Assembly (NCBI GenBank): GCA_948144175.1
Contig: CANXME010000540.1
Coordinates: 28,340-92,339, forward strand
Source of the DNA: Closterium sp. NIES-65
Lineage: Eukaryota; Streptophyta; Zygnematophyceae; Desmidiales; Closteriaceae
Reading direction: 5' to 3'
Length of the DNA: 64,000 nucleotides
Within the stretch, counting starts at the first letter, position 1. Each line of letters opens with the position of its first letter. This document shows, piece after piece, positions 42,226 to 54,828 of this stretch. The notes under the pieces are model-generated. The model saw only the letters and a program-made list of their open reading frames with translations. It made no database searches and was not told the DNA's origin. The position numbers and the translations under genes are program-made.

Positions 42226-43980
42226 GGCTCCTCAGGTACACTTGCAGGGCAGGGTGGTTTTCGATGTTGGCCAGGGGCACCCATCTGTCCTCAGTTGGCG
42301 TGCGATCCTTCCAGCGGACGAGGAATTCAATCCTCTTGAGTCCCGTGGGGTGTCGAATCCGATGGCTCAGGATTTTTTCGGGCTCGATGATCGGCTCCGA
42401 TGCAGGGCGAGTTATGGATGGCGGGCGGTGGCGACGAGGCAGTTGGCTTGTGGTTGGGATGTAGGGGCGAAGCAAGCTGACATGGAACGAAGGGCTGATG
42501 TACTAGTCGGTCGGTAACAGTAGGTGCGCGGTTACTGGCGTGATCATGTGGCTGATTTGGAATGGGTCACAGTAGCGCGGTCGAAGTTTTGGTACGTCGG
42601 GCAGTCGCAGATTTTGCGTGTCGAGCAGTACGTAATCCCCTGTCTGGTATGTGACTGCGGTGGCGGTCAGCGTTGCGCTTAGCGATGGCGTTTGCTTTTT
42701 TAATTGCTTCTGCGGCTCTGGTGCGGGCAGCGTGCAGAATTTCGACGAATTGCTGTGCTCGTGGTGTTGGGTTGTCCGGACTCGGCGTCATGGGCACTGT
42801 AGGATTTTGCCCGTAGTTCAGGTAGAAGGGGGACTGCTGCGTCGTCGCTGACGTGGCATTATTGTACGCGAACTCGATCAGCGGCAGCTGCTGCTCCCAA
42901 GTCGTGGGGTCATCGCACGTGGCACGAATCAACTGCTCCATCGTCTGATTCGTCCGCTCCGTTTGACCGTCGGTCTCGGGGTGGTACGACGAACTGAACT
43001 GCAGCCTGGTTCCGAACTGCTCCCAGAGGTTTTTCCAGAAGTTGCTGGTGAACTTCTCGTCCCTGTCGCTGATAATCGCTGCTGGTATCCCGTGCAGGCG
43101 AACAACGGCTGCGATGAACAGACGAGCGGTTTCCTCGGCTGAGATCGACTTTTTGCACGCAGCAAAGTGTGCCATCTTCGTCAACCTGTCAACGACGACC
43201 ATCACCGCGTCGTTACCCCCAGGGTTCGAAGGTAACCCTGTGACGAAGTCCATGGTAACCTGCTGCCAGGCGCGCTCGGGCGGTGGTATCGGCTGCAATT
43301 GACCCGCCTTCCGCTTTCTTGAGCTCTTCATCACCTGACACGTGGGGCACGAGCCTACGTGCTGCTGTACGTTGGTCAACACCTCTGGCCAGTAGTAATA
43401 CCACTGCAGTTGCTGTCGCGTTTTTTCTACCCCAAAATGTCCCGAGGTAATTCCGTCGTGTGCCTCCTGCAGTAGTAGCTCCCTCAGTAGTGAGAACGCG
43501 GGTACCCAGATGCGGTTGGTGCCTGTTTTGAAGTAATAAACTCCTTTAGCTTCTGCCAGTTGCTGTGAATTTCCGGTCGTGAAGAATGGGTCAGTGCGGT
43601 ATCCGTGGGTAAATAGGCCTGTTAAAAGTGGGTTGGTCTGGGCGAGTAGGATGGCGTGGAGTTGGGCGGTAGGGCGGGTGAGTGCGTCGGCGATGTTGGA
43701 TGCGCCTTTCTTGTACGTAACCGTGTAGTGGAAGTTGGACTCGAGGTAGTCCAACCAGCGAATCTGTCCTGGATTGAGATTCGGTTGGGCGCGTAAGTAC
43801 TGTAGTGATCGGTGGTCTGTCCGTACTGTCACGTCAGCGCCAGTCAGGTAACTCCGCCAAACCTTGAACGCGTGCACGATTGCCAACATTTCGCGGTCGT
43901 GTATCGGGTAATTGCGTTCGGGCGGGTGCAGCTTGCGGTACTCGTACGCGATTGGCTGGAGGCCGTTCCCGAAATCCTGC
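42226..43980 (-). pseudogene. Gypsy-A RNase H end, integrase and chromodomain
   Basis: Reading down the minus strand: RNase H motifs DREMLAIVHAFKVWR and RTDHRSLQYL; an integrase zinc site (HFGVEKTRQQL..CPTCQVMK); catalytic DFVTGLP, SDRDEKFTSNFW and HPETDGQTERTNQ (D, D, E). A frameshift near 42500-42600 follows. Then LLRPYIPTT leads to a chromodomain (EKILSHRIR..EFLVRWKDRTPTEDRWVPLANI at about 42230-42380), which in related elements reads histone marks to guide insertion. The frame ends at the TRIM insertion. Confidence 0.88.
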
Positions 43981-43985
43981 AACAG

Positions 43986-44360
43986 TGTCAGAATCCCAAC
44001 CACTAGACCATTGGGATAAAAGGGCTTGTTTCAGTAGCGGGTCAGTGTGCCCATAACCCCCCAGGCGAACGCGCCTGTAACCCTCTCCAGGATCAATCGG
44101 GCATCCACAGTGCAGATCTACTGACACCCCCCCACACTGGGAGGCCCAGGACTAAGCACAGCGGCAACGGCCTACATGTGCATACACCGGGAATCAAACC
44201 CGAGACCGCTCTGATACCATGTCAGAATCCCAACTACTAGACCATTGGGATAAAAGGGCTTGTTTCAGTAGCGGGTCAGTGCGCCCATAACCCCCCAGGC
44301 GAACGCGCCTGTAACCCTCTCCAGGATCAATCGGGCATCCACAGTGCAGATCTACTGACA
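43986..44360 (-). mobile_element. SMART-type miniature LTR retrotransposon, 375 bp
   Basis: Two 141-bp LTRs (43986-44126 and 44220-44360) start TGTCAGAATCCC and end CTACTGACA, differing at about two bases. Only 93 bp separate them: a polypurine tract (minus strand GTGTGGGGGGG), a short middle, and a primer site (minus strand TGGTATCAGAGC, 44208-44219) that matches tRNA-iMet exactly. Target duplication AACAG is at 43981-43985 and 44361-44365, within the Gypsy-A RNase H region; removing it rejoins the reading frame. Size and parts fit the SMART class of plant LTR elements, which depend on another element's enzymes. Confidence 0.94.
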
Positions 44361-44365
44361 AACAG

Positions 44366-45172
44366 TACTGCTCCCACAGCGATGTCACTTGCGTCAGTGA
44401 CGAGCTCGAACAGACGGTGTGGATTTGCGATGTGAAGCACGGGCGGTGAGCACAAAATGTTTTTGAGGGCCGAGAAGGCAGCTTGCTCTTTCTCCCCCCA
44501 CGTGTACTCAACCCCCTTCCTCAGCAGGTCAGACAACGAGGCAGTCAGCTTCGCCATGTCGGGGACGAACCGGCGCACGTAGTTGACGAACCCCAAAAAA
44601 ATCTGCAACTCGGTCAAGTTGGTCGGCGCGTGCCATGCTTGAATCGTCGCAATTTTCTTCGGGTCTATTTCCACTCCTACAGCTGAAATAACGTGTCCCA
44701 AAAATTCCACGCGGTCCTGTAAAAACTCACACTTAGACGCTTTGGTCAGGAGGCGGTTCTCACTCAGGATTTAAAAAACTGCGTCGATGTCCTGTAAGTG
44801 CTGTGCTCGGTCAGGGCTGTAAATCAGTATGTCGTCCAGGTGTACGATGACGCACTTATCTAAGAGCGGGCGGAAAGCTTTGTTCATGGTCATTTGAAAA
44901 GTGGCGGGGGCGTTGGTCAGTCCGAAAGGCATGACGGTGTATTCGTAGGATCCGTAGCGTGTGCAAAATGCGGTCTTAGGGCAGTCGGGCGGGTTGACGC
45001 GAATCTGGTGGTAACCCCTTCGGAGGTTGATTTTCGAGAAAACCCGGGCTGTGCGCAGTTGGTCGATCAGTTCGTCGGCTCGCGGGATGGGGTAACAGGA
45101 TTTGTTGGTAACCCTGTTCAGTGCTCTGTAATCTATGCGCATGAGAAATCCCCCGTCTTTTTTCGGTGTGAG
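44366..45172 (-). pseudogene. Gypsy-A reverse transcriptase
   Basis: Contains MRIDYRALNRVTNKSCYPIP, FSKINLRRGYHQIRV (catalytic Asp replaced by Asn in the usual KxDLRxGYHQI block), MPFGLTNAPATFQ and the catalytic VHLDDILIYS, followed by EFLGHVIS and LGFVNYVRRF. A stop near 44771 and a frame change before EFLGH show decay. Copia-D separates it from its N-terminal part at 52608-53163. Confidence 0.85.
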
Positions 45173-45177
45173 CAGTA

Positions 45178-45300
45178 TGTGAAAACTGAAACGAGAATGA
45201 GTGCACTAAGGAATGGAATGTGGTACAATTATGCAACCCTAGAAATGTGTACCCCATATAGGCTACCCCACTACAGCCTACATAACATTATGATTTGACA
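45178..45300 (-). repeat. 3' LTR of Copia-D
   Basis: 123 bp; partner at 52480-52602. Outside border CAGTA, inside border the CCCCCATAGG polypurine complement. Confidence 0.92.
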
Positions 45301-45510
45301 CACCCCCATAGGCAAAGTGGGGGAGAACAAGGGGTCACAAGACCAGTCAAGCAAAACAAAGCAAAGCTCAGGGTGGATCACAAAGTCACCACACATTCCG
45401 AGCACAAGTTCAAGGCCAGAATGCCAGTTCACATGCAGGAGCACAGACATATATAAAAGGCTAAACAAGCAAGAGCAGGAGTATATATATATGTGACAGT
45501 ACAAGCAAGG

Positions 45511-48500
45511 TCAAGAAGTGAGCAAGTGAGGCAAGGCAGGCACAAGACCAAGCTGAGTACAAGAGCGCTGATGATCACAAGGCGCAAGTGCCTTAGTGAA
45601 GATATCAGCAGTGTTGGCCTCAGAGGCCACGTACGCAAGTCGCAACTGACCACGCTGCTGCAGCTCACGAGCAAGAAACAGCGGAGAGCAATATGCTTCG
45701 TTCTGTGCTCCAGGCGCTGCTCCCGACACAAGGCCAGCATGGCCTTGTTGTCTACGTACAGCACTTGAGGAGAACGAGGCGGCTCTCCGAGGTCAGTCAG
45801 CAGGTAGGTGAGCCAGCGAAGCTCCTGAGCAGCCAAGGCTCCTGCTTAGATCTCAGCCTCACAACTGGAGCCGAGAACGGAAGACGAGCGAGTAGCCCGC
45901 CACGAAAAAGAGCCGGAACCAAGGCTGAAGGTGTAACCCTGTGACGACCGCTGTGTAGCCTGGTCGTCAGCCCAAGAAGCGTCTGCGTGCCCAGTGAGGA
46001 CCACTGGACTGCGCCCTCCAAGCACTAGCCCCATGCCCGACGTACAGCACAAGTAGCGCAACACCCTCTTCGCTGCAGCCATGTGCTCCGGTCTGTGTCT
46101 CCCAGGAACAACATAGCGTGCAAGAATGCTAAGAGGGTATGCAAGGTCAGGTCGTGTGCAGGTCATCAGGTACATGAGGCAGCCAACAAGCTCTGCATAC
46201 GGGCCACTCGACTCTACGGACTCATCTGAAGGCAGAGCTGAGAGCAAGTGGCGAGTAGGCAGAGGAGTGGCCTGAGGCGAGGAGTACGTGAAGCCGAAGC
46301 GCTGAAGGACCTGCTGCACCATGTGTGACTGAGTCAGGGTAATGGTGCGGCGTGCTCTGTCCCAGGTGATCTGCAAGCCAAGGTAGCTACGCAGTTCACC
46401 CAGGTCTGTGCACGTGTGTCTCTTCTGCAGCTCGGACTTCACGTGGGCGAGTCCAGCAGTGTCAGCAATGGCAAAGACCAAGTCGTCGACGTACACGAGG
46501 ATGTGGAACGGCGGCAAAGAGGTGTCGGTGCGCAGAAACAGCGACGGGTCGGCAGTAGAGGGAGCAAACCCAAGAGCCGCAAGCGTAGTCCTCAGTGTGT
46601 CATGCCACTCACGCGGTGCCTGGCGGAGACCGTAGACTGGCCGCCGGAGGCTCCACTGGGTGCAAGGAAGAAAATTCCCAGTGAAGCCAGGTGGGCGGCG
46701 CAGCGAGATCTCCTCGTGCAGGCTACCCTGCAAGAAAGCAGTGGTGAAGTCAAGAGAGTGAAGCTCGTAGTCGCGCTGAGCGGCTATGTGCAGCAACACC
46801 CGAAGAGTGGTCATCTTCGGGGTGGGAGAGAAGGTCTGAAAGTAGTCAAATCCCTGCCGCTGACTGAAGCCACAAGCCACGTACCGCGCCTTGAAGACAG
46901 GTGGAGAACCTGGCGGCCGCTTCACCCTGAAGATCCACATGCCACTGACGATGTTCGCCCCACGTGGGGGAACCGCGTCAACGTAGGTGCCTGTGGACTT
47001 CCAGGAAGCCATCTCTGCATCCATAGCTGCCTGCCACTGAGAGGAGTAGGGACCCTCTACGGCCTCCGCGTAAGAGCGCGGAGTCGGGATGTCAAGTGCA
47101 TCCGGGTCTCCCTCAGGGGTAAGCAGTACGGACACGAGTTGAGGTGAAGCAGCAGCCAGACATTGGAACTCCTCATGCCTATCCTCAAGGACGTCCGTGC
47201 CAAGAGCACACTCACCCCCGACGGACGGAGGACAGACAGACGCAGACTCAGCAACAAGACTAGCAGCGTAGTCTAGACGACAGCGAGCAGCAAAGTCGAC
47301 AAGCTCAGCAACTAAGGCAGACGCAGCAGTGGACTCAAAGGAGGGGTCAGTGACGACAGTAGCAAGGAGACGCGTGACAGTAGGACTAGCAGCACGAAGA
47401 GAGTCCGACTCCGGGTCGGCAAGGGCAGGAAGAGAGGACGTAGGAGGAGAAGGCAAAGGGACACACAGAGGAGCAGTGGACGGACGCAGAGACATCCGGT
47501 GCGTGCCAGGGACAGGAGGAGGACGCTGACGCGAACCGCGACCACTAGTGCGTGCAGCACGGACAGGCGACGCAGGGCGAGACGCAGGCTCACGACGCTC
47601 AGCAAGACCTCCAGTAGGACCAGTGTAGGGAGACGGAGCAGGCAGTGGGGAGGCCGGCAGTAACTGTAGCTGTGACGGGTCAGGCAGTGGACACTCTAAG
47701 GGAGGAGGAGGACTAGTAGAAGGCGGGAGACCAAGAACCTGCTGAAGGAGCGGAACGAAGTACGGCCGAGGCCCCGCGGCGACTCCAGACACAGCAGGGA
47801 CAACACCAACCCCCCCAGCGGCAGTACCTCCAGCAGCACCAGCAGCACCCGCAGCAGGATCGCCACCAGGACTGACAGCAGTATCCTCAGCGCCAACACC
47901 CTCAGCAGCTCCAGCTCCAGTCGTACCCGCAGGCCCAGCAGCTCCAGCACTCCGAGTACGAGCACCTCCGGGACCGGCGGCACCAGCGCCCTCAGCAGCC
48001 GAAGAAGCTCCAGCTCCAGCAGAACGCCTCCAGCGCCGGGCAAACCACTCGCGCAGCTCCTAAGAAGAGAGTGGCTCCCGCCGAGACAAAGCACCCGGAG
48101 GACCTCCAGGCCCAGCACCGCCAGACGCCACACGAGCAGGCCCAGCGGCCGCCGGCTCCGCACCCCCAGGCTCACCAGCTCCAGACGTGGCACCCCCAGG
48201 CTCAGCACCCCCAGGCTCAGCACCCCTTGTCTCAGCACCCCCAGTCGTAGCACCCCCAGGCTCAGCACCCCCAGTAGTACCACCCGAAGGCCCAGCACCC
48301 CCAGGCGTAGTACCCACACGCTCAGCACCCCCAGAGTCAGCACCCCCAGGCTCAGCACCCGCAGCAGCACCAGAGTCACCAGTAACCTCGACAGGCTCGA
48401 CTGCGTCTACCTGGGACACACCTGAAGGGGCAGGACCCTGAGGGGGGAGGGGGTCTACCGGGGGGGGACCTGGCACAAGGTAGAGCGGTGGCGGGGGGAG

Positions 48501-51440
48501 GGAAGGAGTGCGGTAGGGGAAGAGGCGGTAGTAGGGGACCGACTCGTCAAACGTGACGTCCTGGGAGGACAGAACACGACGAGAGGTGGGGTGGTAGAAC
48601 TGCCACCCTGGCGCGTCAGGGGGGAAGCCAAGGAAGACGCAAGGAGCAGCACGAGGGGACAGCTTGTCCGCAGACAAGTCGCGGACAAACGCCCGAGATC
48701 CCCAGACACGAAACGCAGACGCATCGCCTACCTTCCCCGTCCATAGCAAAGCTGGGGAGGTCTCCGGCATGGAGACCCTGGGGTGAAGGTTGATCTGATG
48801 CGCCGCGTACCGAACCGCAAACGGCCACAGAAAATGGGGGGCAGCCGCATGCATCATGGACGTACGGACGACGTCCATGACCATGCCAATGCGGCGCTCA
48901 GCAATCCCATTTTGCTGTGGAGAGTCCGGAAGCGTAAAGGTCTGGCGGATGCCTCGCGCACGACAGTAGGCTCGCAGAAGGCCAGAGGAGAACTCTCCGC
49001 CTCGGTCAGAGTGCAGACGCAGAACAGGAAAGTCCGAGCCGAAGCTCCTCCTTAGCTGGAGACAAGTTGCGCGGATCCAGTCGATCAACACCTCAGTGAC
49101 ATCACCCTTGCTGCGCAAGGGGAAGACTATGGTGTAACGCGAGTAGTCGTCAACCACCAGCAGGAAGTAGCGCTCGTGACCCTGTCCACGGACGCGGGCC
49201 GGACCCCACACGTCCATGTGAAGCGTCTGCAGCGGGGCCTCTGTCGGGGGAAACTGAGAGGAGTGAGGGGCAGCCCGCAGCCGCCCCTTGACACAGGGGA
49301 CGCAGGTAGGGCCAGGCCCCGGAGGAAGGGGAGGGAGGGACCGGGGAAGACCAGAGACAAGGACACGGGAGGCCATGCCTTGGAGACGAGGCAGGGAGGG
49401 GTGACCAAGGCGTTGGTGCCAGAGGAGAGTCTTGTAAGATAGGAGGCGACACGAGCAGGGGGCAGACTCAGGACCAGACCTGGACGCTGCAGCAAACACC
49501 TGACCCGACGCAGCTACCTGACCAGACGCAGGGACAGGAGCAGACTCAGTGGTCAGGGTGTACAGGCTGGACCCCGGCCAACGCGTAAACGTGGCTAGGT
49601 GCCGGCCTGTGCGAGCGTCCGAGCAGTGGGTCACCCGCTGACTCGCAGGAGTAAACTGGTGAACCCCCGCATCCTGTAGGTCAGCACCACTCACCAGGTT
49701 CGTAGAGAACGAGGGGAGGTAAAGACCAGACAAGGTGCCAGAGGGGGCCGCCGGACACGGGAGGACAGTGGAGAAGTGAGAAAGGACAGGACCCCCAGAG
49801 GGGTCTGCCAGGGAGACTGCAACCGGCCGACCAAGCGGCGTGAGTGTGGTGCGGTCTCGAAAGAAGGAGCGAGAAGCCCCTGAGTGAAGTGTGAAGGTGA
49901 GGGAGGCCGAAGCCGACGCGATACCTGAGAGCGCAGACTCACCATCACCTGAGGACGCAGACGCACTGGCACCTAGAGCAGCAGCCTCACTGGCACCTAG
50001 AGCAGCAGCCTCACCAGTACCTAGAGCAGCAGTCTTAATGCCCGGGTCGGGCGGGAAACACCGGTAACAGCCACCCTCATCACTAATAGTCACAGCATAC
50101 ATGGCAGCAAGAATAGCATCAAAGTCAAGATCAAAGATAGCTACACCCACCCTAGACAGCTCACCCCAGCGGGGGATCTCAGTGGCCTCCGGGAACTGGT
50201 GACGCCAAGCGTCCGTCAGGCGGCCAAAGCAGCGCTGGTTGGGGTGTGCACCCCCACACTGCTCACCCGCGCGGTCGTCGGTGCGTAGGACGTAGGTGCA
50301 CGGACCGGTACCCCCACCACGCTTACGTGCAGCGTACCACTCACGGAGCTGCTGAGGGGGGGGGATGTCCCGAGAACGCTGCTGCTCCTGCTGCTGCTGC
50401 TGGCGCTGACCACCACCGAAGCCGCGCCGCTGCGTAGCGCCACCCCGACCAGCTCCACCTCCTCCACCACCGCCTCCTCCACCTCCGCCACCACCGCCGC
50501 CTCCGCTCCCACCGCTACCGCCTACGCCGCCTCCGCCTCCACTGCCGCCACCGACACCTCCACCCCCGCCACCACCCCCACCGCCACCCCCACTCCCTCC
50601 GCCGCCTCCACCGCCGCCTCCACCACCCCCGCTAGCTCCTCCAGCGCCCCTGCCCCCCTTGCCCTTGCCAGAGCGGCGTCTCCCACTGGGGGTAGACGCC
50701 GCACCGACCGACTCAAGACCAACGAGGTCGGTCGCAGCAGCAGAGGCGACAGAGGGCAAAAGGGGGGAGGGGGAACACCCCTTAAAGATGGGGGTGCGAG
50801 GGTCACCACGAGAGGCTCCTACAGCGACTATGCTCTTCTCCGCTGCTAAGAGGGCCTTCTCGAGGAGGTCAACAGTGAGAGTGGTGGGACAGACTGAGAG
50901 GATGTGGTCTCTGACTACACGAAGGGAGTCAGGGAGGCGGGTGACTATGTAGTAGAGAGTGATGTACATGGGGGGGGGGTTCCTGGCGCAGAACTCAGCG
51001 GGAAGCGCAGCGCGGTAGCGAGTGTCACTAGTGCGGAGGTGCGTAATGAGGTCAGAAACTGTGGGAAAGGCAGCAAGGTCAGGGAAGAGGTACGGTAGCA
51101 TGAGGCGGCTCAGTGCAGCAGTGGCAGGGGAAGAGTAGCGCGCAACTACAGCGTCGTACAAGTTCTGAGCACTCTTGTACTGACTAAAGTGCGCGCGCTC
51201 AGTGGTAGGCAGGTGGCGACGCACAGCAAGACGTGCAGCAGCATCGCGAGTTGCCCACTGTGAGCGAACAGTGGCATCGGCATCGGCAGCAAGGGCAGGG
51301 GAAGCTCCAGAGGTGAGGTCAAAGAGGGAGAGACCGTCTGCCCTATCGCACTGTAGGAAAAGCTGCAGGTCATCTACCCAGACGTCAAAGTCAATGGCCC
51401 GATCCTCAGCGTCAAAAGTGAGAACACTGGGGGTAGCCAT
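45511..51440 (-). pseudogene. Copia-D Gag-Pol polyprotein with two stops and one frameshift
   Basis: Begins at 51440 (MATPSVLTFDAEDRAIDF). Unlike Copia-B it is open through Gag, a polyglycine tract (50450-50640), a Cys/His site (CTYVL..GEQCGGAHPNQRCF near 50250), a protease-like HSGASRSFF (first Asp changed to His), integrase (WHQRLGHPS, HSDRGGEF, PQQNGIAERR) and the repeat linker. TAG at 48060-48062 replaces a Gln codon present in Copia-B. The same frame continues with reverse transcriptase (YGLRQAPREW, LVYVDDLVFA) to TAA at 45846-45848, in the RNase H motif AEIYAG. A base loss near 45675 then shifts the end. It is nearly intact in length but cannot give a full product. Confidence 0.9.
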
Positions 51441-51689
51441 GACAGCAGTAGACTAGCAGCGCTAACTGTAGAGCAGGGGCAGTGCAGTGACAGAGGCGCT
51501 GCTCTCACCAGACAGGGCGGTTCGGGCAGCTCGGGCGGCTCGGCAACAACTGCGGCTCGGCGGCACCCGCGGCTCGGCTCCTCAGCTGCTCAGGCGGCTC
51601 GGGCGGAACGGGCGGCTCGGGCTGCTTAGCGGCGCGGGCGGCTCGGCTGCGTAGGCGGCTCGGGCGGTAGGGGACGAGGCCGGGACCGC

Positions 51690-52330
51690 AGGTAGTGCGC
51701 CGGGGCCGCAGGTAGGGCGGCGGGGCCGTTGGTATGGCGGCGGGGCCGCAGGTGGGGCGGCGGGGCCGCAGGTAGGGCGGCGGGGCCGCAGGTAGGGCGG
51801 CTGGGCTGCAGGTAGGGCGGCTGGGCCGCAGGTAGGGCGGCTGGGCCGCAGGTAGGGCGGCGGGGCCGCAGGTAGGGCGGCTGGGCCGCATGTAGGGCGG
51901 CGGGGCGGGGTCGTAGGTAGGGCGACGGGGCCGGGTCGAAGGTAGGGCGACGGGGCCGGTACGCAGGTAGGGCGACGGGGCCGGGGCCGGGGCGCAGGTA
52001 GGGCGACGGGGCCGGGGTCGGAGGTGGGGCGACGGGGCCGGGGTCGCAAGCAGGGCGACGGGGCCGGGGCCGGGGCGCAGGTAGGGCGACGGGGCTAGGG
52101 CCGGGGCCGCAGGTATGGCGACGGGGCTAGGGTCGCAGGTGGGGCGACGGGGCCGGGGTCGCAGGTAGGGCGACGGGGCCGGGGCGCAGGTAGGGCGACA
52201 GGGCCGGGGCGCAGGTAGGGCGACGGGGCCGGGGCGTAGGTAGGGCGACGGGGCCGAGGCGCAGGTAGGGCGACGGGGCCGGGGCCGTAGGTAGGGCGAC
52301 AGGGTCGCTAGGGCGACGAATCAGGGGTCG
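51690..52330 (-). repeat. GC-rich minisatellite in the Copia-D 5' leader
   Basis: About 30 units of roughly 20 bp, GGTAGGGCGGCGGGGCCGCA and later GGTAGGGCGACGGGGCCGGG variants, fill the space between Gag and the primer-binding site. The unit differs from that of Copia-B although the proteins are close. Confidence 0.9.
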
Positions 52331-52479
52331 CTAAGGCGGCGCGACTTGGCCGCTAGGGCGGCTCGACGAAGTCAGAGAGGGGAGCGCGACTCGGGCTGAG
52401 CGCGCTCCGGGCAGGAAAAAAAACTTTCGACTTGGTGGGCCCTAGGCACAGTTCCCACGAGGGAACCTGCTCGATACCA

Positions 52480-52602
52480 TGTGAAAACTGAAACAAGAAT
52501 GAGTGCACTAAGGAATGGAATGTGGTACAAATATGCAACCCTAGAAATGTGTACCCCATATAGGCTACCCCACTACAGCCTACATAACATTATGATTTGA
52601 CA
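52480..52602 (-). repeat. 5' LTR of Copia-D
   Basis: 123 bp copy of 45178-45300, followed by the target duplication CAGTA. Confidence 0.92.
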
Positions 52603-52607
52603 CAGTA

Positions 52608-53429
52608 TCGGTGCTGCGAAGGGCGACGAACTAGGGCGGATGAATTCCTTCGCGAGCAGGTAATCGAGCTGCTTCCTTAGTTCGTCCAGTTCGGGCTGGG
52701 TCAGTCGGAAATGTCGCTGTACTGTTGGCTGTGCCCCCGGTTCTAACTCTATCCTGTGGTCGTGCGGTCGCTGAGGTGGCAGTCCCGTTGGTAAATCGTC
52801 CGGGAAAATGTCGCTGTGCTGCTTCAACAGTGCTGCCAGGTCACTCGGTACGTCGGCCAGCAGTTTCCGTAAATCCCCTCCTTTGTCTGCTGCCTCAGCT
52901 TCCCAAATGTCGACCGCGTACACGTCAGCTCCTGCCGCTACGGCGCGTTTCATCGTGATCGCGTTGACACGCACAGACGAAGACTCTGGTGAGCCCCAGC
53001 GAGGTAAGGCGATGTTGTTACCGTTCATTCGCACGGTGCAGTCACCCGTCGCCCAGCCGATTTGCGGATTGTGTCGTCGCAACCAATCACGCCCGAGTAA
53101 AATATCGGTTCCGTCGAGGGTCGTTGCGAGCATTTCTTGGCTAAACGTGAAGTTACCCCACATCGAATCCGAACCTGGTCTACGCGTTCCCGTATCGCCA
53201 ACGGCGTGCTGTCTACCAGTCGTGCGTCGATCTCAGGTAAACATTTGTCCAGTGGCAGTTGCAGTTTTCGTGCTGTAACGATGTTGATGAGGCTGTGGCT
53301 AGCTCCCCCGTCTACGAAGATTTTGACTAAGTCCGTCCCGATTTTCCCACTAAGCAGTATGGGGCTGTCTACCGTAGTCCCCTCCTTATTCGGCCGAGTG
53401 TGGTCGATTGCGTGAACCGGCACAATCAC
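52608..53429 (-). pseudogene. Gypsy-A protease and N-terminal reverse transcriptase
   Basis: The protease region reads KIFVDGGASHSLIN near 53300; the usual D-S/T-G-A is D-G-G-A here. A frame change follows near 53165. The next part has ILLGRDWLRRHNPQI, then HDHRIELEPGAQP and KEFIRPSSSPFAAPIL, the start of the reverse transcriptase. That region continues at 45172 across the Copia-D insertion. Confidence 0.82.
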
Positions 53430-53488
53430 TCGGTGAGGGTCGGTTGGGTCGGGCGAGCGGCGTGACCTGTCAGTAGAGGGCCCGTCTG

Positions 53489-54625
53489 CTACTGACTCCC
53501 AGCGTTTCCCTGCTGCTTGGTCTGTTTCTGCTGCTCAGCTTCCCCCTTCCCCTTAGCGTTTTCCGGGCATTCGCTCTTGCGATGTCCCGGCCGATTGCAC
53601 GCAAAGCAGCGCCCTTTGAACGGTGCGGCAGCGGCATTTGCGGCGACGGCACGTATCGTGGTACCCTCGTTCATCCCACGAGGCCGATGTCCCCAATGGC
53701 TGCTTCCGTAGGACCCCGGTCTCGGTCGGCGGAAGAAATCAAGTTTCTCCGCCATAGCGAGAATTTCTTGAAAGTCGGTGACGTCGCGAAGCTGGATTTC
53801 CTGAGCGATGTCCTGCTTCAGGCCGCCGATGTAGTGGTCGATGTGCTTGCTCTCGTGCATATATCCCACCTGCTCGCATAGCGCCAGAAATCCGCTCGTG
53901 TAGTCTTGGACGGAACCGAGTTGGCGCCAAGTGCGGAGCTTCTGCCGCGCCGCGATCGAAGCCGCGATTAGCTCGAAACGAGCGCGTAGACCTGCGCACC
54001 ACACGTCCCACGTGCGATACTGGGGCACCTCCACGAAATACGACGGCGCCCAGGGTCCGGTTTGTCCTTTCCGTGTCGGTAGAGTCGCGTAGTCCACCGG
54101 CTTAGTGACGATGACGTGCCACCAGTCCATGGCGGGTCCTCGCAGCAAAGACACGGCGTAGCGAATCTTCGCCGTATCCTCCGAGACGTAGTTCGCGTCA
54201 AAGAAGACGTTCAACGTGAAGAGCCACGCCTGAACGGTAGGACCACCCCGCTGACTTGGGTCAAAGCATGGCGGACGCTGCGGCTTAAGCGGCATCGGCG
54301 ATGGAAGAGTTGATTCGCCGGCCGGCACTGAAATCGTGACTCGAGGTTGAGTCCTAGCTGCATTCGTCGCGTCGGGGTGTGTTGTGCCGTGGTCGTCGTC
54401 TCCGTCATGGCGGACGACGCCATCACTTGCGGCGCTCGCGGGTTGCCCCACACTTTGCTATGATGCCTGTGGTGTGGGCTGAATCGGAGTGCCAGGTGCT
54501 TTGGATTGTGCTCGTGTGAGGTCGTTTTGCAGGGACGAGCGTTCTGCCGTCAGCGTCGCAATTTCCTCGGCGCTCTCGCGGATTTGTCGCAGCAGATCGT
54601 TCAAGTGCTCCTGCGTGAGAGTCAT
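53489..54625 (-). pseudogene. Gypsy-A Gag with one in-frame stop
   Basis: A probable start at 54623-54625 (MTLTQEHLNDLLRQIRES) opens a frame with a coiled-coil-like N-terminus that meets TAG near 54460. The same frame then runs 320 codons with the Gag core (RGGPTVQAWLFTLNVFF, YVSEDTAKIRYAVSLLRGPA, ELIAASIAARQKLRTW) and a zinc knuckle CFACNRPGHRKSEC at about 53570-53610, ending in a Gln/Lys-rich tail. Confidence 0.85.
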
Positions 54626-54828
54626 GACGTCGATATGTTAGCCATTTCGAAGGGCGTCGGCTCGTCTTAGTCTAGGCGCAGTCGTGGCTGCATGCGTTTA
54701 CGAGAGAACGCGAGGACAGCGGCTCCTAGGTGCTAAGGTACGTGAGTCCTTTCGAGTGAGAAATCAAAAGTTGATTTCCTGGGGTGCGGAGATGCGTGGT
54801 CCGAAAGAAAGGGGCTCTGAATACCAAG

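Larger units (their letters stand above)
45178..52602 (-). mobile_element. Copia-D: Ty1/copia element nested in Gypsy-A, sister of Copia-B
   Basis: 123-bp LTRs (45178-45300 and 52480-52602) start TGTGAAAACTG and end GATTTGACA, with about two mismatches. Target duplication CAGTA is at 45173-45177 and 52603-52607. The polypurine tract and the primer site (TGGTATCGAGCAGG, 52466-52479) are the same as in Copia-B. The proteins are closely similar, so the two are members of one family. One frame runs from Gag to RNase H with two stops and one frameshift. Confidence 0.95.
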
